Assembly: GCF_021379005.1 (NCBI RefSeq)
Contig: NZ_CP075171.1
Span: forward strand, 4,712,001 to 4,776,000
DNA: 64,000 bases
Direction of reading: 5' to 3'
Source of the DNA: Leptodesmis sichuanensis A121
GTDB taxonomy: Bacteria; Cyanobacteriota; Cyanobacteriia; Leptolyngbyales; Leptolyngbyaceae
Below the pieces are notes generated by a model that saw only the letters and a program-made list of their open reading frames with translations, ran no database searches and was not told the DNA's origin. Below are positions 44,247 through 52,984 of this stretch, piece by piece. Each line of letters begins with the position of its first letter. Within the stretch, counting starts at the first letter, position 1. The position numbers and the translations under genes are program-made.

Positions 44247-44303
44247 TTGCAAAACTCGATAGAATGGGCATTGCAAGCTCTAACACTGCTCCCCGTTTAC
44301 AGT

Positions 44304-45902
44304 ATGGCCTACGCGATCGATTTCGGTACAAGTAACACCGTCATCACCCGCTGGAATCAAGCGACCCAACAACCCGAAACCCTTGCTTTGCCTGGAATTA
44401 CCTGGAAAGCGGCCCAAAATCCACCCCTGATTCCCAGCCTGGTTTATGTGGAAGATGCTGGCCAGGGCCAGGTCTTAGTGGGGCAAACGGTGCGCGACCG
44501 TGCCCTGGATCTGACCAATGACCCGCGCTTCTTTCGTAACTTCAAACGGGGGATCGGTTCCTCGATTCAAGGCTTTTTGCCAGAACTAGATGGCCAAACA
44601 GTGCGCTTTGAGCAAGTCGGCCAGTGGTTTCTCACCCAGATCATTCAGCAACTGAAGGCCAGTGATCCAGAAGTGACCCAATCGCTGACATTTACCGTCC
44701 CCGTCGATAGCTTTGAATCCTACCGTCTCTGGCTGGGGCAGGTGAGTGAAGCGTTGCAAATTGAGCACGTTCGGATGCTGGATGAACCAACGGCTGCTGC
44801 GCTGGGATACGGCCTCACCGAGCAGCAAACCCTGTTAGTGATTGACTTTGGGGGCGGGACGCTGGATCTGTCCCTGGTGCAATTGGATAGGGCGATCGAA
44901 ACCAGTAAACCGCTGGGGTTTGTGCTCAAATGGGGCCAGAAAAACTTTGCTCAGGAATCGGCACAGAAGCCCAAACTAGCCAGAGTGCTGGCAAAAGCGG
45001 GACAAAATCTGGGTGGCTCGGATATTGATAACTGGCTGGTGGATTATTTTGCCGCAACTCAAGATTTGGTCATCAGTCCCCTCACGATCCGCCTCGCAGA
45101 GCGGCTAAAAATTCAACTGTCGTTGCAACCCCAGGCCCAGGAAGTCTATTTCAATGACGAGACATTTGACAGCTTCGAACTGCAACTAACTCGCACCCAA
45201 TTTGAGGACATCCTCAAGCAACACCAATTTTTTGAACGGTTAGATGATTGCATGACGCAGGTGTTGCAACAGGCACGACGACAGGGACTGGAAATGGGCG
45301 ACATCGATGCCGTTTTGCTGGTCGGGGGAACGGCCCAAATTCCAGCGGTGCAGTCCTGGGTGCAACAGTATTTTGATGCCAGCAAGATTCGCTGCGAAAA
45401 ACCCTTTGAAGCGATCGCCCAGGGAGCCTTGCAACTGAGCCAGGGGCTTGAACTGAAAGACTTTCTCTACCACAGCTATGGTGTGCGTTACTGGGATCGG
45501 CGCAACAACTGCCACAACTGGCATCCAATCATCAAAGCGGGCCAGTCCTACCCCATGAGCGAACCTGTGGAATTGTTTCTGGGTGCCTCTCTGGAAAACC
45601 AGCCCAGCATTGAATTGATTTTGGGTGAATTGGGTGGCGCAGCGGATCAAACCGAAGTCTACTTTGATGGCGATCGCCTCGTGACTCGTCGTGTCGGCAG
45701 TCAGCAGACTCAGGTGCAACCTCTGAACGATCGTGACGGTGCCCGCAATATTGCCAAACTGGATCCACCCGGAAATCCAGGGAGCGATCGCATCAAAGTC
45801 CAATTCCGCGTCGATGACCAGCGCTTTCTCCGCATCACCGTCGAAGATTTGCTGGCTCTCAACACCCTGTTGGAGGATCAGCCCGTGGTGCAGTTGAGTT
45901 AG
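44304..45902 (+). CDS. Hsp70-family (DnaK-like) protein
   Basis: A 532-residue protein with the actin-type ATPase: phosphate-1 AIDFGTSNTVITRW (residues 3-16), LDEPTAAALGYG, phosphate-2 LLVIDFGGGTLDLSLV and adenosine loop AVLLVGGTAQIPAVQ. An insertion or rearrangement lies after the phosphate-2 motif (LGFVLKWGQKNFAQES onward). The C-terminus is short and does not look like a full substrate-binding domain plus lid. It is a non-canonical Hsp70 of the type common in cyanobacteria. The start ATG at 44304 places the phosphate-1 motif at the usual position. Confidence 0.88.
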   Translation: MAYAIDFGTSNTVITRWNQATQQPETLALPGITWKAAQNPPLIPSLVYVEDAGQGQVLVGQTVRDRALDLTNDPRFFRNFKRGIGSSIQGFLPELDGQTVRFEQVGQWFLTQIIQQLKASDPEVTQSLTFTVPVDSFESYRLWLGQVSEALQIEHVRMLDEPTAAALGYGLTEQQTLLVIDFGGGTLDLSLVQLDRAIETSKPLGFVLKWGQKNFAQESAQKPKLARVLAKAGQNLGGSDIDNWLVDYFAATQDLVISPLTIRLAERLKIQLSLQPQAQEVYFNDETFDSFELQLTRTQFEDILKQHQFFERLDDCMTQVLQQARRQGLEMGDIDAVLLVGGTAQIPAVQSWVQQYFDASKIRCEKPFEAIAQGALQLSQGLELKDFLYHSYGVRYWDRRNNCHNWHPIIKAGQSYPMSEPVELFLGASLENQPSIELILGELGGAADQTEVYFDGDRLVTRRVGSQQTQVQPLNDRDGARNIAKLDPPGNPGSDRIKVQFRVDDQRFLRITVEDLLALNTLLEDQPVVQLS

Positions 45903-45937
45903 CTTGTATGGATGTATAACCGCTTGGACAATGACCT

Positions 45938-46153
45938 ATGACCATTACTCTTCCTGACGATCTGCACCATGCACTCACCCAGATGGCCCAGGCAAAGGGT
46001 TGCACAGAGGCAGAACTGGTGCAAACGATTCTGAGAAATTATCTGGACAGTCATCCCACCTTACATCCCTGTATTGGCATGGGTGCCAGCGGACGCACAG
46101 ACTTGGCTCAACGGGATGAAGAATTACTTTGGACAGAAAAGTGGCCATCATAG
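45938..46153 (+). CDS. VapB-type antitoxin, ribbon-helix-helix
   Basis: A 71-residue protein; TITLPDDLHHALTQMAQAKGCTEAELVQTI reads as a ribbon-helix-helix DNA-binding fold, followed by a tail (GMGASGRTDLAQRDEELL) that would cover the toxin. It overlaps the PIN gene downstream by 13-25 bp, the classic toxin-antitoxin arrangement. Likely autorepressor of the operon. Confidence 0.8.
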   Translation: MTITLPDDLHHALTQMAQAKGCTEAELVQTILRNYLDSHPTLHPCIGMGASGRTDLAQRDEELLWTEKWPS

Positions 46154-46548
46154 CCGACACCAGTGGAATTCTTGCTCTGCTAGATCGGGATGAGCAATAC
46201 CACAACACTACTGTCCGGGCAGTTAGTGGTTCATCGCTCTGGATACCTTCTACCGTCCTACCAGAAGTTGATTACCTAGCAACGAAATATTTAGGCGATC
46301 GCGTGGCCAAATCATTTTTAGATGCTGTTGTCACCGGATACTTTACCTACATCACAGTTGAATTGCCTGATATTGAACGAGCGCTACAAATTATGCAGCA
46401 GTATGAGGGAGTTCCTTTAGGTCTTGTTGATTCAAGCGTTGTCGCAATCGCGGAGCGTTATCAAATTCAGCAAATTTTGACTCTTGATCGTCGCCACTTC
46501 AGTTTGATTCAACCAAAAGGCTTACCGCATTTGGAGTTGTTGCCATAA
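46141..46548 (+). CDS. VapC-type PIN-domain ribonuclease toxin
   Basis: A 135-residue PIN domain. Acidic residues: Asp in AIIADTSGILALL, Glu in VLPEVDYLATKY, Asp in GLVDSSVVAIAER and Asp in LTLDRRHF. A GTG at 46141 gives the normal N-terminus; a TTG at 46129 is four codons upstream. It overlaps its antitoxin gene. VapC toxins cleave tRNA or rRNA; a tRNA-Lys gene lies 60 bp downstream, a coincidence or a past integration hot spot. Confidence 0.82.
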   Translation: MAIIADTSGILALLDRDEQYHNTTVRAVSGSSLWIPSTVLPEVDYLATKYLGDRVAKSFLDAVVTGYFTYITVELPDIERALQIMQQYEGVPLGLVDSSVVAIAERYQIQQILTLDRRHFSLIQPKGLPHLELLP

Positions 46549-46608
46549 TATTTTGGTATAAATAACCATTCCTGTGTTATTCTAAAAAACGTTGCGAATT
46601 TAACATGC

Positions 46609-46680
46609 GGGTCGCTAGCTCAGTGGTAGAGCACTCGGCTTTTAACCGATTGGCCCTGGGTTCGAGCCCCAGGCGACCCA
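46609..46680 (+). tRNA. trnK: tRNA-Lys (UUU)
   Basis: A 72-nt cloverleaf: acceptor GGGTCGC/GCGACCC, D arm GCTCAGTGGTAGAGC, anticodon loop CTTTTAA with anticodon TTT, T arm CTGGGTTCGAGCCCCAG, discriminator A. CCA is not encoded. No gene lies between it and the VapBC module. Confidence 0.96.
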
Positions 46681-46771
46681 TTAGCTTGTTGTCATGGAAC
46701 GGCATTCACTGTCTTCCAATCCCTGCTCTGGCAACTTCAACCTTAAGCAACCCCACATCCAGTCAATGGAC

Positions 46772-48070
46772 TTATTTCACGGGGTTTGGCAAGTTGCACA
46801 TTTGTTCTGCGCGGAGTTTGTCGCACAGGCGATCGGCGGGAACCTCTACATCGTCATAGGTGAGTACTTGATCCCTGGGAATATCGCGCTTCAGGCGGCA
46901 CCCCTCAGCCAATCCCATCGGCAGCAGATTTTGAGCCTGAACAATGGCTGATTTTTCGCACTGGCCGTAGGTCATGTAGTAGCCAATGCCGTCCAAAGTC
47001 TCCCCAGCCTTTAGATCAATTTTGGCAGTCGCGACCACATCCACCCGTGGCCCTCCGAGAGGGGATAAAACCCGATCGCCAAACAGCACCACCCGCGCCA
47101 CCGACATTGGTACCTCAAAATGGCAGAGGTGATAGGGGGTGTAGAAACTGTACAGGGGGCCTTCTCCCAGTTTGTAGAGGTTGAGGTAATGGCGCTGTTT
47201 GGGATCATCGTGAGTGCCAAATACAAAGACTCCTGGCCCCGGTTGGGCACCGACGACATAATCCACAATGCCGCCCAGTTCCTTCAGGTAGTCAACATCG
47301 TACAGAGAGGTCATGGCATCCACATGGCCTTTGAAGTTGTAGCCCAACATCCCTCGCTGCGCGATCGTCATCCCGGTAGCGTTGGCAACGATCGCCTGCT
47401 CAAAGGAAATCTTCGTACCATCCGCAAAACTGGTCACCATGTGGGCTTTTTGACCCCATTGTTTGGCGAACCCTTCCTGGGTGGTGGGATTGCGGTAGGG
47501 ATCCTGCAGGCCCTTAATGTTGCCGCACAGGAGGGGAGTGAGGCCCAAGCTTTTGACAAAGCGGTACAGGTTCATTTGCACCCCTGGCTGGTCGCCATCA
47601 CAGGCCGTCAGGATGACTCCAGCCTTATCTGCATACACTTTCAAAATGGGGCCAATCGTCCCATCCAGTTCGGCATTCATGAGAATCACATGCTTATGGT
47701 GGGCGATCGCGGCCAGCACCACCGAGGCTCCGAATTCGATCGTTCCGGTGACTTCAATCAGCGCATCAATCCCTTCAGCCTGACAGAGTAACATGGCATC
47801 CTCTGTGATGGCATACTGACCCTGACGAATGCAATCTTCTAGCTCTGCCACTGTAGTCACCACTCGTATCTCATCAATTCCTGCTTCCTGATACGCCCGT
47901 TTTGCCCCCTCCAGATGCCGATTGAAGATAGCGACGAGTTCCATACCGGGTACGGAATTGGTAATTTGGTTCGCAATTCCCCGGCCCATAAACCCCGCGC
48001 CAATCATTCCCACCCGCACTGGATTGTTTGCTTCTTCACGGGCCTTGAGAGCCGTATCGACGATGATCAT
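46772..48070 (-). CDS. homoserine-dehydrogenase-like oxidoreductase with C-terminal SAF domain
   Basis: A 432-residue protein of the COG4091 type. Rossmann NAD(P) site VGMIGAGFMGRGIANQI near residue 20. Catalytic-domain motifs ALIEVTGTIEFGA and LTACDGDQPGVQMN. The last 80 residues are a SAF domain, as in sialic acid synthase and FlgA (VVATAKIDLKAGETLDGIG to LTYDDVEVP). Substrate and pathway are not known; homologues often sit near sugar or aldehyde genes, which are missing here. Start at ATG 48070 (MIIVDTAL), six codons within the open frame. The pentapeptide-repeat gene lies upstream on the same strand. Confidence 0.85.
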   Translation of the reverse strand: MIIVDTALKAREEANNPVRVGMIGAGFMGRGIANQITNSVPGMELVAIFNRHLEGAKRAYQEAGIDEIRVVTTVAELEDCIRQGQYAITEDAMLLCQAEGIDALIEVTGTIEFGASVVLAAIAHHKHVILMNAELDGTIGPILKVYADKAGVILTACDGDQPGVQMNLYRFVKSLGLTPLLCGNIKGLQDPYRNPTTQEGFAKQWGQKAHMVTSFADGTKISFEQAIVANATGMTIAQRGMLGYNFKGHVDAMTSLYDVDYLKELGGIVDYVVGAQPGPGVFVFGTHDDPKQRHYLNLYKLGEGPLYSFYTPYHLCHFEVPMSVARVVLFGDRVLSPLGGPRVDVVATAKIDLKAGETLDGIGYYMTYGQCEKSAIVQAQNLLPMGLAEGCRLKRDIPRDQVLTYDDVEVPADRLCDKLRAEQMCNLPNPVK

Positions 48071-48108
48071 GAGGATCTCCTGCAGCACTGGGAAAAAAAT
48101 TAAGACCT

Positions 48109-49449
48109 CTACCGTCCTAACTTATTAGGAATGCCCTCGCAACCTCCTGGAATCGTACTGCGAGTTTGCTCTCCTCCCCAGGCACAGCAGTAGTAACGCT
48201 GCTCTTCGGACATCTGAGTGGCTCCTGTGAAATCGGCATTTTCGATCACGGCTCCTGTGTGCTTTCCGGTGCGATAGTCAGGGGGTTCGATGCGGCTGCG
48301 AGGACTGGCTTCGGTGGCTTTGCCGTAAAAGAAGCGGGTACTGTTTAAGTCGGTATATCGCAGTTTGGCATCGAACAAAATCGTGCGGGAGAAATTGGCT
48401 TTCACCAGATCGCAGTAGCTCAAATTCGCCCGAATCAGGTTCGCTTCACTCAGATCTGTCCAGCGCAAATCGGTTCCTGATAAATCAGCGCCCGCCAACA
48501 TCACTCCCAAGTCAATGACCCTGACTCCATTGACCCGATCTTCTTCGTAGCCGCCTGCACCATCCAAAATGGCACGGCCCAATCGGCGATCGCGTTTCAG
48601 GGGAGTTAACAGCTGCGCCCGACTGAGAAACCGGATGATTTTGGCTTTCCCAGATGCATCTACGCTGCTGAAAATGGCGGCAGTGCGGCCCTCTGCGATC
48701 GCCCGTTCCTGGGGCCAGTCTTCCAGTAAGCCCTCTTCATCCAGTACCAGTTCAGAAACGCCCTGAAAGTAGCTGTCAATCGTTTGCTGCTGAGTAATCA
48801 GGTTTTGTTGAATGGTCAGATCTCTGGAGATGATGTACTGTCTCCAGGCCACATAAACCGCCAGGATCGCAATTAGAATTTGGCCGACAGCGCCCAATAC
48901 TTCCCCCAGCGCACCGATCGCATCCCAGCCAATCTGCCCCAGGAATTGCCCCAACCGTTCAAAGGCACCCGTCAGCTTGAGAAAGCCCAGTAATGCTAGC
49001 CCTCCCAGAAGACTGCCGAACAGAATTACGCGTTCCTGTTCGGGAATTAGATCCGTCAAGAGGAGCCGCACGGGAACCCACAGAATTTGGGCGGAGATCA
49101 GCAGCGCCACGATCGAGCCTGCAATACCAATCCAGAAATTACCCGTCACAATGCCCACACTCATGACGACGATCGCCACAAACAGGATCATCACTCTTGG
49201 TACAGGCCCTTGAGCATTTGGCTCACGGGGGGAACCTGGCTGAGTATGGCTTGCGGCCCGATCGACGAAAGGCGATCGCGAACTTTGAGTCGCTTTGGTT
49301 AAAGAATGATTTTCAGTAGCAAGGGGTGGCAGTGCTGCAGGCTGATCTCCATTACTATTTCCTGACCTCTCAGGCGACGATCGCAGATTTACGGGTGGAG
49401 GGGAGTCAGGAGATGAACTGGATGGGGTGGAATGGGGATCGGCAGCCAT
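48109..49449 (-). CDS. membrane protein with pentapeptide repeats
   Basis: A 446-residue protein in three parts. The N-terminus (1-85) is disordered, Ser/Pro rich. Three or four membrane helices follow (about 87-235, with VMILFVAIVVMSVGIV, ILFGSLLGGLALLGFL and GQILIAILAVYVAWRQYII). A coiled stretch QQNLITQQQTIDSYFQGV leads to pentapeptide repeats A(D/N)LSG, as in AGADLSGTDLRWTDLSEANLIRANL (cited here in two parts) and ENADFTG. Similar proteins are frequent in cyanobacteria; function unknown. C-terminal cysteines YYCCAWGG are unusual. The SAF gene is 38 bp downstream. Confidence 0.82.
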   Translation of the reverse strand: MAADPHSTPSSSSPDSPPPVNLRSSPERSGNSNGDQPAALPPLATENHSLTKATQSSRSPFVDRAASHTQPGSPREPNAQGPVPRVMILFVAIVVMSVGIVTGNFWIGIAGSIVALLISAQILWVPVRLLLTDLIPEQERVILFGSLLGGLALLGFLKLTGAFERLGQFLGQIGWDAIGALGEVLGAVGQILIAILAVYVAWRQYIISRDLTIQQNLITQQQTIDSYFQGVSELVLDEEGLLEDWPQERAIAEGRTAAIFSSVDASGKAKIIRFLSRAQLLTPLKRDRRLGRAILDGAGGYEEDRVNGVRVIDLGVMLAGADLSGTDLRWTDLSEANLIRANLSYCDLVKANFSRTILFDAKLRYTDLNSTRFFYGKATEASPRSRIEPPDYRTGKHTGAVIENADFTGATQMSEEQRYYCCAWGGEQTRSTIPGGCEGIPNKLGR

Positions 49450-49999
49450 GAATTCAAAGACCAGACAAATCGCTGTTTATGCCTTATACTACCCCAGCAA
49501 TTTACTCCACTGGGCCAGTCCGATAACTTTATCCAGAGATTCTGGCTGATGCGCTGCCGCTTTTCCCGCTTTACTGCTGCTCTGCAAATCACCTGATTAA
49601 AACTAAAATGACACCCCTCTCCAGGCTGGCTGCCGTGTACACACAAGTCATTAGGACGTGGTTGCACCGAAGTCTACTTGTTAGACCCAAACTCCTGGCT
49701 TGGGTGGCAGCCCCCCACACCCCCCGCTGTGGAGGACGGCTGCGTCCCCCATACCCCCTCCAGAAGGATTAGCTGGTGAGCGGCTCAAGACTTAGGGTAC
49801 ACTCGTCAAATCGTTAAACTGGGGTCTGTTGCCCTCACCAAGTCAACCCTTTCGGGGGGTGTGGGGGAGATCGGATCCCACGCAGCGGGGGACCGGGGGG
49901 AAGTCCCCCGGAGCTAGACTTTGGGTTTTACCGAGATGTATGTACACATTAGCTCCAGGCTGGAGAGGGGCTGGGGGAGAGGGCAGTCCATTCAGTTCA
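49450..49999. other. 550-bp G+C-rich spacer with inverted repeat
   Basis: CCCCTCTCCAGGCTGG (49614-49629) and CCAGGCTGGAGAGGGG (49955-49970) form an inverted repeat with one mismatch in the middle. Between them lie C- and G-runs such as CCCCACACCCCCCGCTG and GGGGGTGTGGGGGAG. This looks like a degraded palindromic mobile element. No gene is supported. Confidence 0.5.
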
Positions 50000-51727
50000 T
50001 TAATAGTGATTCCCGACCTTCCGGTGGTGAATGGCGGTTAAGGCATCCGGCTTAGACACCCGCCCGACATCCACCTTGCTGTAGACAATCCAGTGATCGC
50101 TACCTTCCATGCGGCTGACCACCTCACATTCCAGATAGGCCAGTGCGTCCGCCAGAATTGGACAGCCGTTATTTGCGGCGTAGGTTTTAATCTCAGCAAA
50201 GCGATCGGCCCCCGGTGGAAAGCGCTTCAAGAAATGCTTCATCAAGGGTTGGTAGTTGCCCTCTTCCAGAACGTTGAGGACAAAGCGATCGCCCACATGC
50301 ATGAAAGACTCGATCGCCCGATCCTTCGCTACTGCAATGCTGACCCCCAGTGGCTCCAGACTGGCTTGTGATACCCAGGATGCCAACATCGCACTGGAAG
50401 CTTCTCCTTTTTTAGCGGTGATGATGTACAGACCTCCACTGATTCGACCCAGGGCTTTTTCCAGATCGTTGTCAATGGACTTAATCTGTTTAATGCTGCG
50501 ATCGCGGTTCAGCCACTGGCCCATATCCGTTCCTGCTTCATCGCACAGTTGATAGGTGGATTCATTGGGTGTTTCCTTAATCAGGATGGGCGGAAACACT
50601 TCAATTACCCCAATTTCCTGCAAACGGTTGCGTAAGGGATACACTGACTCGTCATCGCCCCCGCCCGCTTCAAATAAACCAAAGGCTTGCTTGGCATGGC
50701 TGGCTGCGAGGATCGTACTTAACAATGCCTGGGTATGGGAGGCATAGGTTCCCGATTGGGGCGGCATCCCAATCACTACCCCAGCCGCCATATCAACCAG
50801 TTCTCGGACTTCCTGCGGGTCAGCCATCTGGAAGTCCACCATTTCCACCACCACATCGGTTTTGGCAATCCCGTGCGCAATGGCCTGGGCCAAGCGATCG
50901 CTACAGCCATACTCCGACATATAAAACAGGGCAACAGTGGTAGCGGCTTTCGCTTGAGCCTGACTCCAATCGCGATACCGCCCCACCAATTCAGGGATGT
51001 GATGACGCAGCAATGGGCCATGTCCGGTCGCGATCGTAGTAATTTCCGGCAAATCTCCCATCCGCTTGAGAGCCGATAGCACAGAACGAGCATTTGGCCC
51101 CATTAAGCAGTCGTAGTAAGTCTTGTAATCGGCATCCAGCAAGGCCAGATCTTCGTCGTAGGTCTGGTCATCGCAATAATGCATGCCAAACACATCGCAG
51201 GTAAACAGGGTGTGAGTGCCGTGGTCATAGGTAAGGATGGTATCCGGCCAGTGCAGATTGGGGGCGGAAACAAACTCCAGTTCGTGTCCCTGACCTAGAT
51301 CGAGGCGATCGCCACTCTTCACCAGCATTCGCTGGAACGGTTGATGCACCAGATCATCTAGAAACTGCATCGCCACCTTTGCGCCGACAACCGTAATGTG
51401 GGGATTCAGTTGCAGCACATCTTTAACCAGGCCACTGTGATCCGGCTCAGTGTGGCTAATTACCAGATAATCAATTTCAGCGGGATTAATCAGTTCAGTT
51501 AAGGTGGCTAAATAAAGCTGACGGAACTTTTCATGGGAAGTATCAACCAGGGCAACTTTATCGCCCCGAATTAGAAAGGAATTATAAGTTGTGCCATTTT
51601 CCAGGGCGAATTCAATATCAAAGCGATCGCGATCCCAATCCAGCGAACGGATCGCTGTCGTGTTGGGAGCAATCTCCACCGTTTGCATGGTCAGCCTGAC
51701 TGGTGCCTTCTCAGCAAGTGCAACCAT
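50000..51727 (-). CDS. flv3: flavodiiron protein Flv3-type (diflavin flavoprotein A)
   Basis: Reduces O2 to water in the light at the acceptor side of photosystem I, normally as a heteromer with Flv1. A 575-residue chain with three domains: metallo-beta-lactamase-like diiron (about 30-260), flavodoxin (265-410) and flavin reductase (440-570). The diiron ligands are canonical (HTEPDH, NLHWPD, CDVFGMH, ATGHGP), which fits Flv3 or Flv4 and excludes Flv1 and Flv2. Segments such as ITAIRSLDWDRDRFDIEF-like and LYIITAKKGE match Flv3. Start at ATG 51727 with GGGAGG six bases upstream; a TTG sits two codons earlier. flv1 is not adjacent. Confidence 0.9.
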   Translation of the reverse strand: MVALAEKAPVRLTMQTVEIAPNTTAIRSLDWDRDRFDIEFALENGTTYNSFLIRGDKVALVDTSHEKFRQLYLATLTELINPAEIDYLVISHTEPDHSGLVKDVLQLNPHITVVGAKVAMQFLDDLVHQPFQRMLVKSGDRLDLGQGHELEFVSAPNLHWPDTILTYDHGTHTLFTCDVFGMHYCDDQTYDEDLALLDADYKTYYDCLMGPNARSVLSALKRMGDLPEITTIATGHGPLLRHHIPELVGRYRDWSQAQAKAATTVALFYMSEYGCSDRLAQAIAHGIAKTDVVVEMVDFQMADPQEVRELVDMAAGVVIGMPPQSGTYASHTQALLSTILAASHAKQAFGLFEAGGGDDESVYPLRNRLQEIGVIEVFPPILIKETPNESTYQLCDEAGTDMGQWLNRDRSIKQIKSIDNDLEKALGRISGGLYIITAKKGEASSAMLASWVSQASLEPLGVSIAVAKDRAIESFMHVGDRFVLNVLEEGNYQPLMKHFLKRFPPGADRFAEIKTYAANNGCPILADALAYLECEVVSRMEGSDHWIVYSKVDVGRVSKPDALTAIHHRKVGNHY

Positions 51728-51958
51728 GAACAACCTCCCGATAAAACTGTATTTAATGCTTCACTGTCCTTATCTTAACGGTCAATTTTCCTGTGTAAAG
51801 TTTTGTTAGGTAAAGTTACTGATTATTCAGGCTTATCGTTCAGGAGGAGGAAGGTAAGTTAAGGCAATGGGTGGGGATGAGGGATTGGGGATTGGAGATG
51901 GAAATTGAGGCTTGCGCTTAGTGTGGCAAGGATCAGGATGGCTTAAGGGGATGGAACA

Positions 51959-52765
51959 ATGGCGTTGATGGAATCGTGGTTAGCATTGGCGATCGGCAAC
52001 TCTCACCTGCACTGGGGATTGTTTATCGGCGATCGCCTGCATCACACCTGGGATACCCCCCACCTTTCCCCAGACCAAGTCCATTACCTGATCAGCCATC
52101 ACTTCGACTTCACCCTCTTCCCCTCATCTCCCCACCCCCCGCCCCCTAATCCCCACCCCCTAATCTCTAATCCCCCACTCCACATCGCCTCCGTCGTCCC
52201 CACCCAAACCCAACTGTGGACAACCTACCCCCAGGCTCACTTGCTCCAACTAACCGATGTGCCCTTACAAGGGATGTATCCTACCTTTGGCCTCGATCGT
52301 GCCCTGACTCTGTGGGCCGCTATCTTGGCGATCGGCAGTCCCGTTCTGGTGATTGATGCAGGTACCGCGCTGACTTTTACTGCTGCTGACGAAAATCACC
52401 ACTTGCTCGGAGGAGCTATCCTACCCGGTCTCCGCCTGCAACTAGCCGCACTCAGCCAAAACACCGCTGCCCTTCCCCACTCCCCACTTCCCACTTCCCA
52501 CTCCCCTCTTCCTCCCCACTGGAGTCTGACCACCCCTGAAGCGATCGCCAGTGGCATTCTCCATACCTTGCTGGCTGGCATTCGCGATTTTCTCAACCAT
52601 TGGTGGAAACGGTATCCCGCTGGGCAAGTGATGATGACGGGAGGAGATAGCGATCGGTTTTATCACTACCTGATCACTGAGCAGCCAATTCTGGCTCAAC
52701 GCCTTCATTGCGATCGCACACTCATCTTTAAGGGAATGCAAGCGGTGAGAGCACAAAGGAACTAA
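51959..52765 (+). CDS. coaX: type III pantothenate kinase with repeat-derived inserts
   Basis: First step from pantothenate to CoA. The ASKHA-fold signatures are present: phosphate-1 LALAIGNSHLHWGLF (Ala where many enzymes have Asp, as in other cyanobacterial CoaX), phosphate-2 LVIDAGTALTFTA, LGGAILPGLRL and TGGDSDRF. Two Pro/His/Ser-rich inserts interrupt the fold: PSSPHPPPPNPHPLISN (about 57-75) and PHSPLPTSHSPLPPH (about 174-190). Their DNA is CCCCACTTCC/CCCCTAATCC repeat. The frame is intact. 268 aa; ATG at 51959, or 51968. Confidence 0.88.
   Translation: MALMESWLALAIGNSHLHWGLFIGDRLHHTWDTPHLSPDQVHYLISHHFDFTLFPSSPHPPPPNPHPLISNPPLHIASVVPTQTQLWTTYPQAHLLQLTDVPLQGMYPTFGLDRALTLWAAILAIGSPVLVIDAGTALTFTAADENHHLLGGAILPGLRLQLAALSQNTAALPHSPLPTSHSPLPPHWSLTTPEAIASGILHTLLAGIRDFLNHWWKRYPAGQVMMTGGDSDRFYHYLITEQPILAQRLHCDRTLIFKGMQAVRAQRN
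52109..52193. repeat. CCCC-rich heptamer tract inside coaX
   Basis: Units like CCCCTAATCCCC continue in frame through coaX codons about 51-78. The second insert is at 52478-52518 (CCCCACTTCCCACTTCCCAC). Both match the intergenic STRR type of this genome. Confidence 0.75.
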
Positions 52766-52842
52766 ACCTGCAGGGAGCCAACACAAAGCGCTAATTAGCA
52801 TCGATGCATTGGGTCGCCAGTCGCAGCTAGTCTGAAGGCATC

Positions 52843-52880
52843 ATGAACAGTTAATAATAATTATTAATAATACCTAAAGG
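52843..52880. other. AT-rich 17-bp palindrome between coaX and futA
   Basis: TTAATAATAATTATTAATA-type near-palindrome (52851-52871) in the convergent spacer. It is Fur-box-like in composition, but it lies downstream of both genes, so a regulatory role is doubtful. Confidence 0.35.
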
Positions 52881-52921
52881 TGTGTCGCTAGAAATGAGAA
52901 TTAATTGCATCAAATAAGAAG

Positions 52922-52959
52922 ACAGGCAAGGGCATCTATCTCGATGCCCCCTTGCCTGT
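52922..52959 (-). terminator. terminator of futA
   Basis: ACAGGCAAG-GGCATC pairs with GATGCCCCC-TTGCCTGT, 15 bp with a 2-nt bulge, loop TATCTC, 26 bp after the futA stop. The following minus-strand bases are T-rich (CTTCTTATTTG). Confidence 0.8.
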
Positions 52960-52984
52960 ACTTGGAATGCCAATTCCAGCAGAG

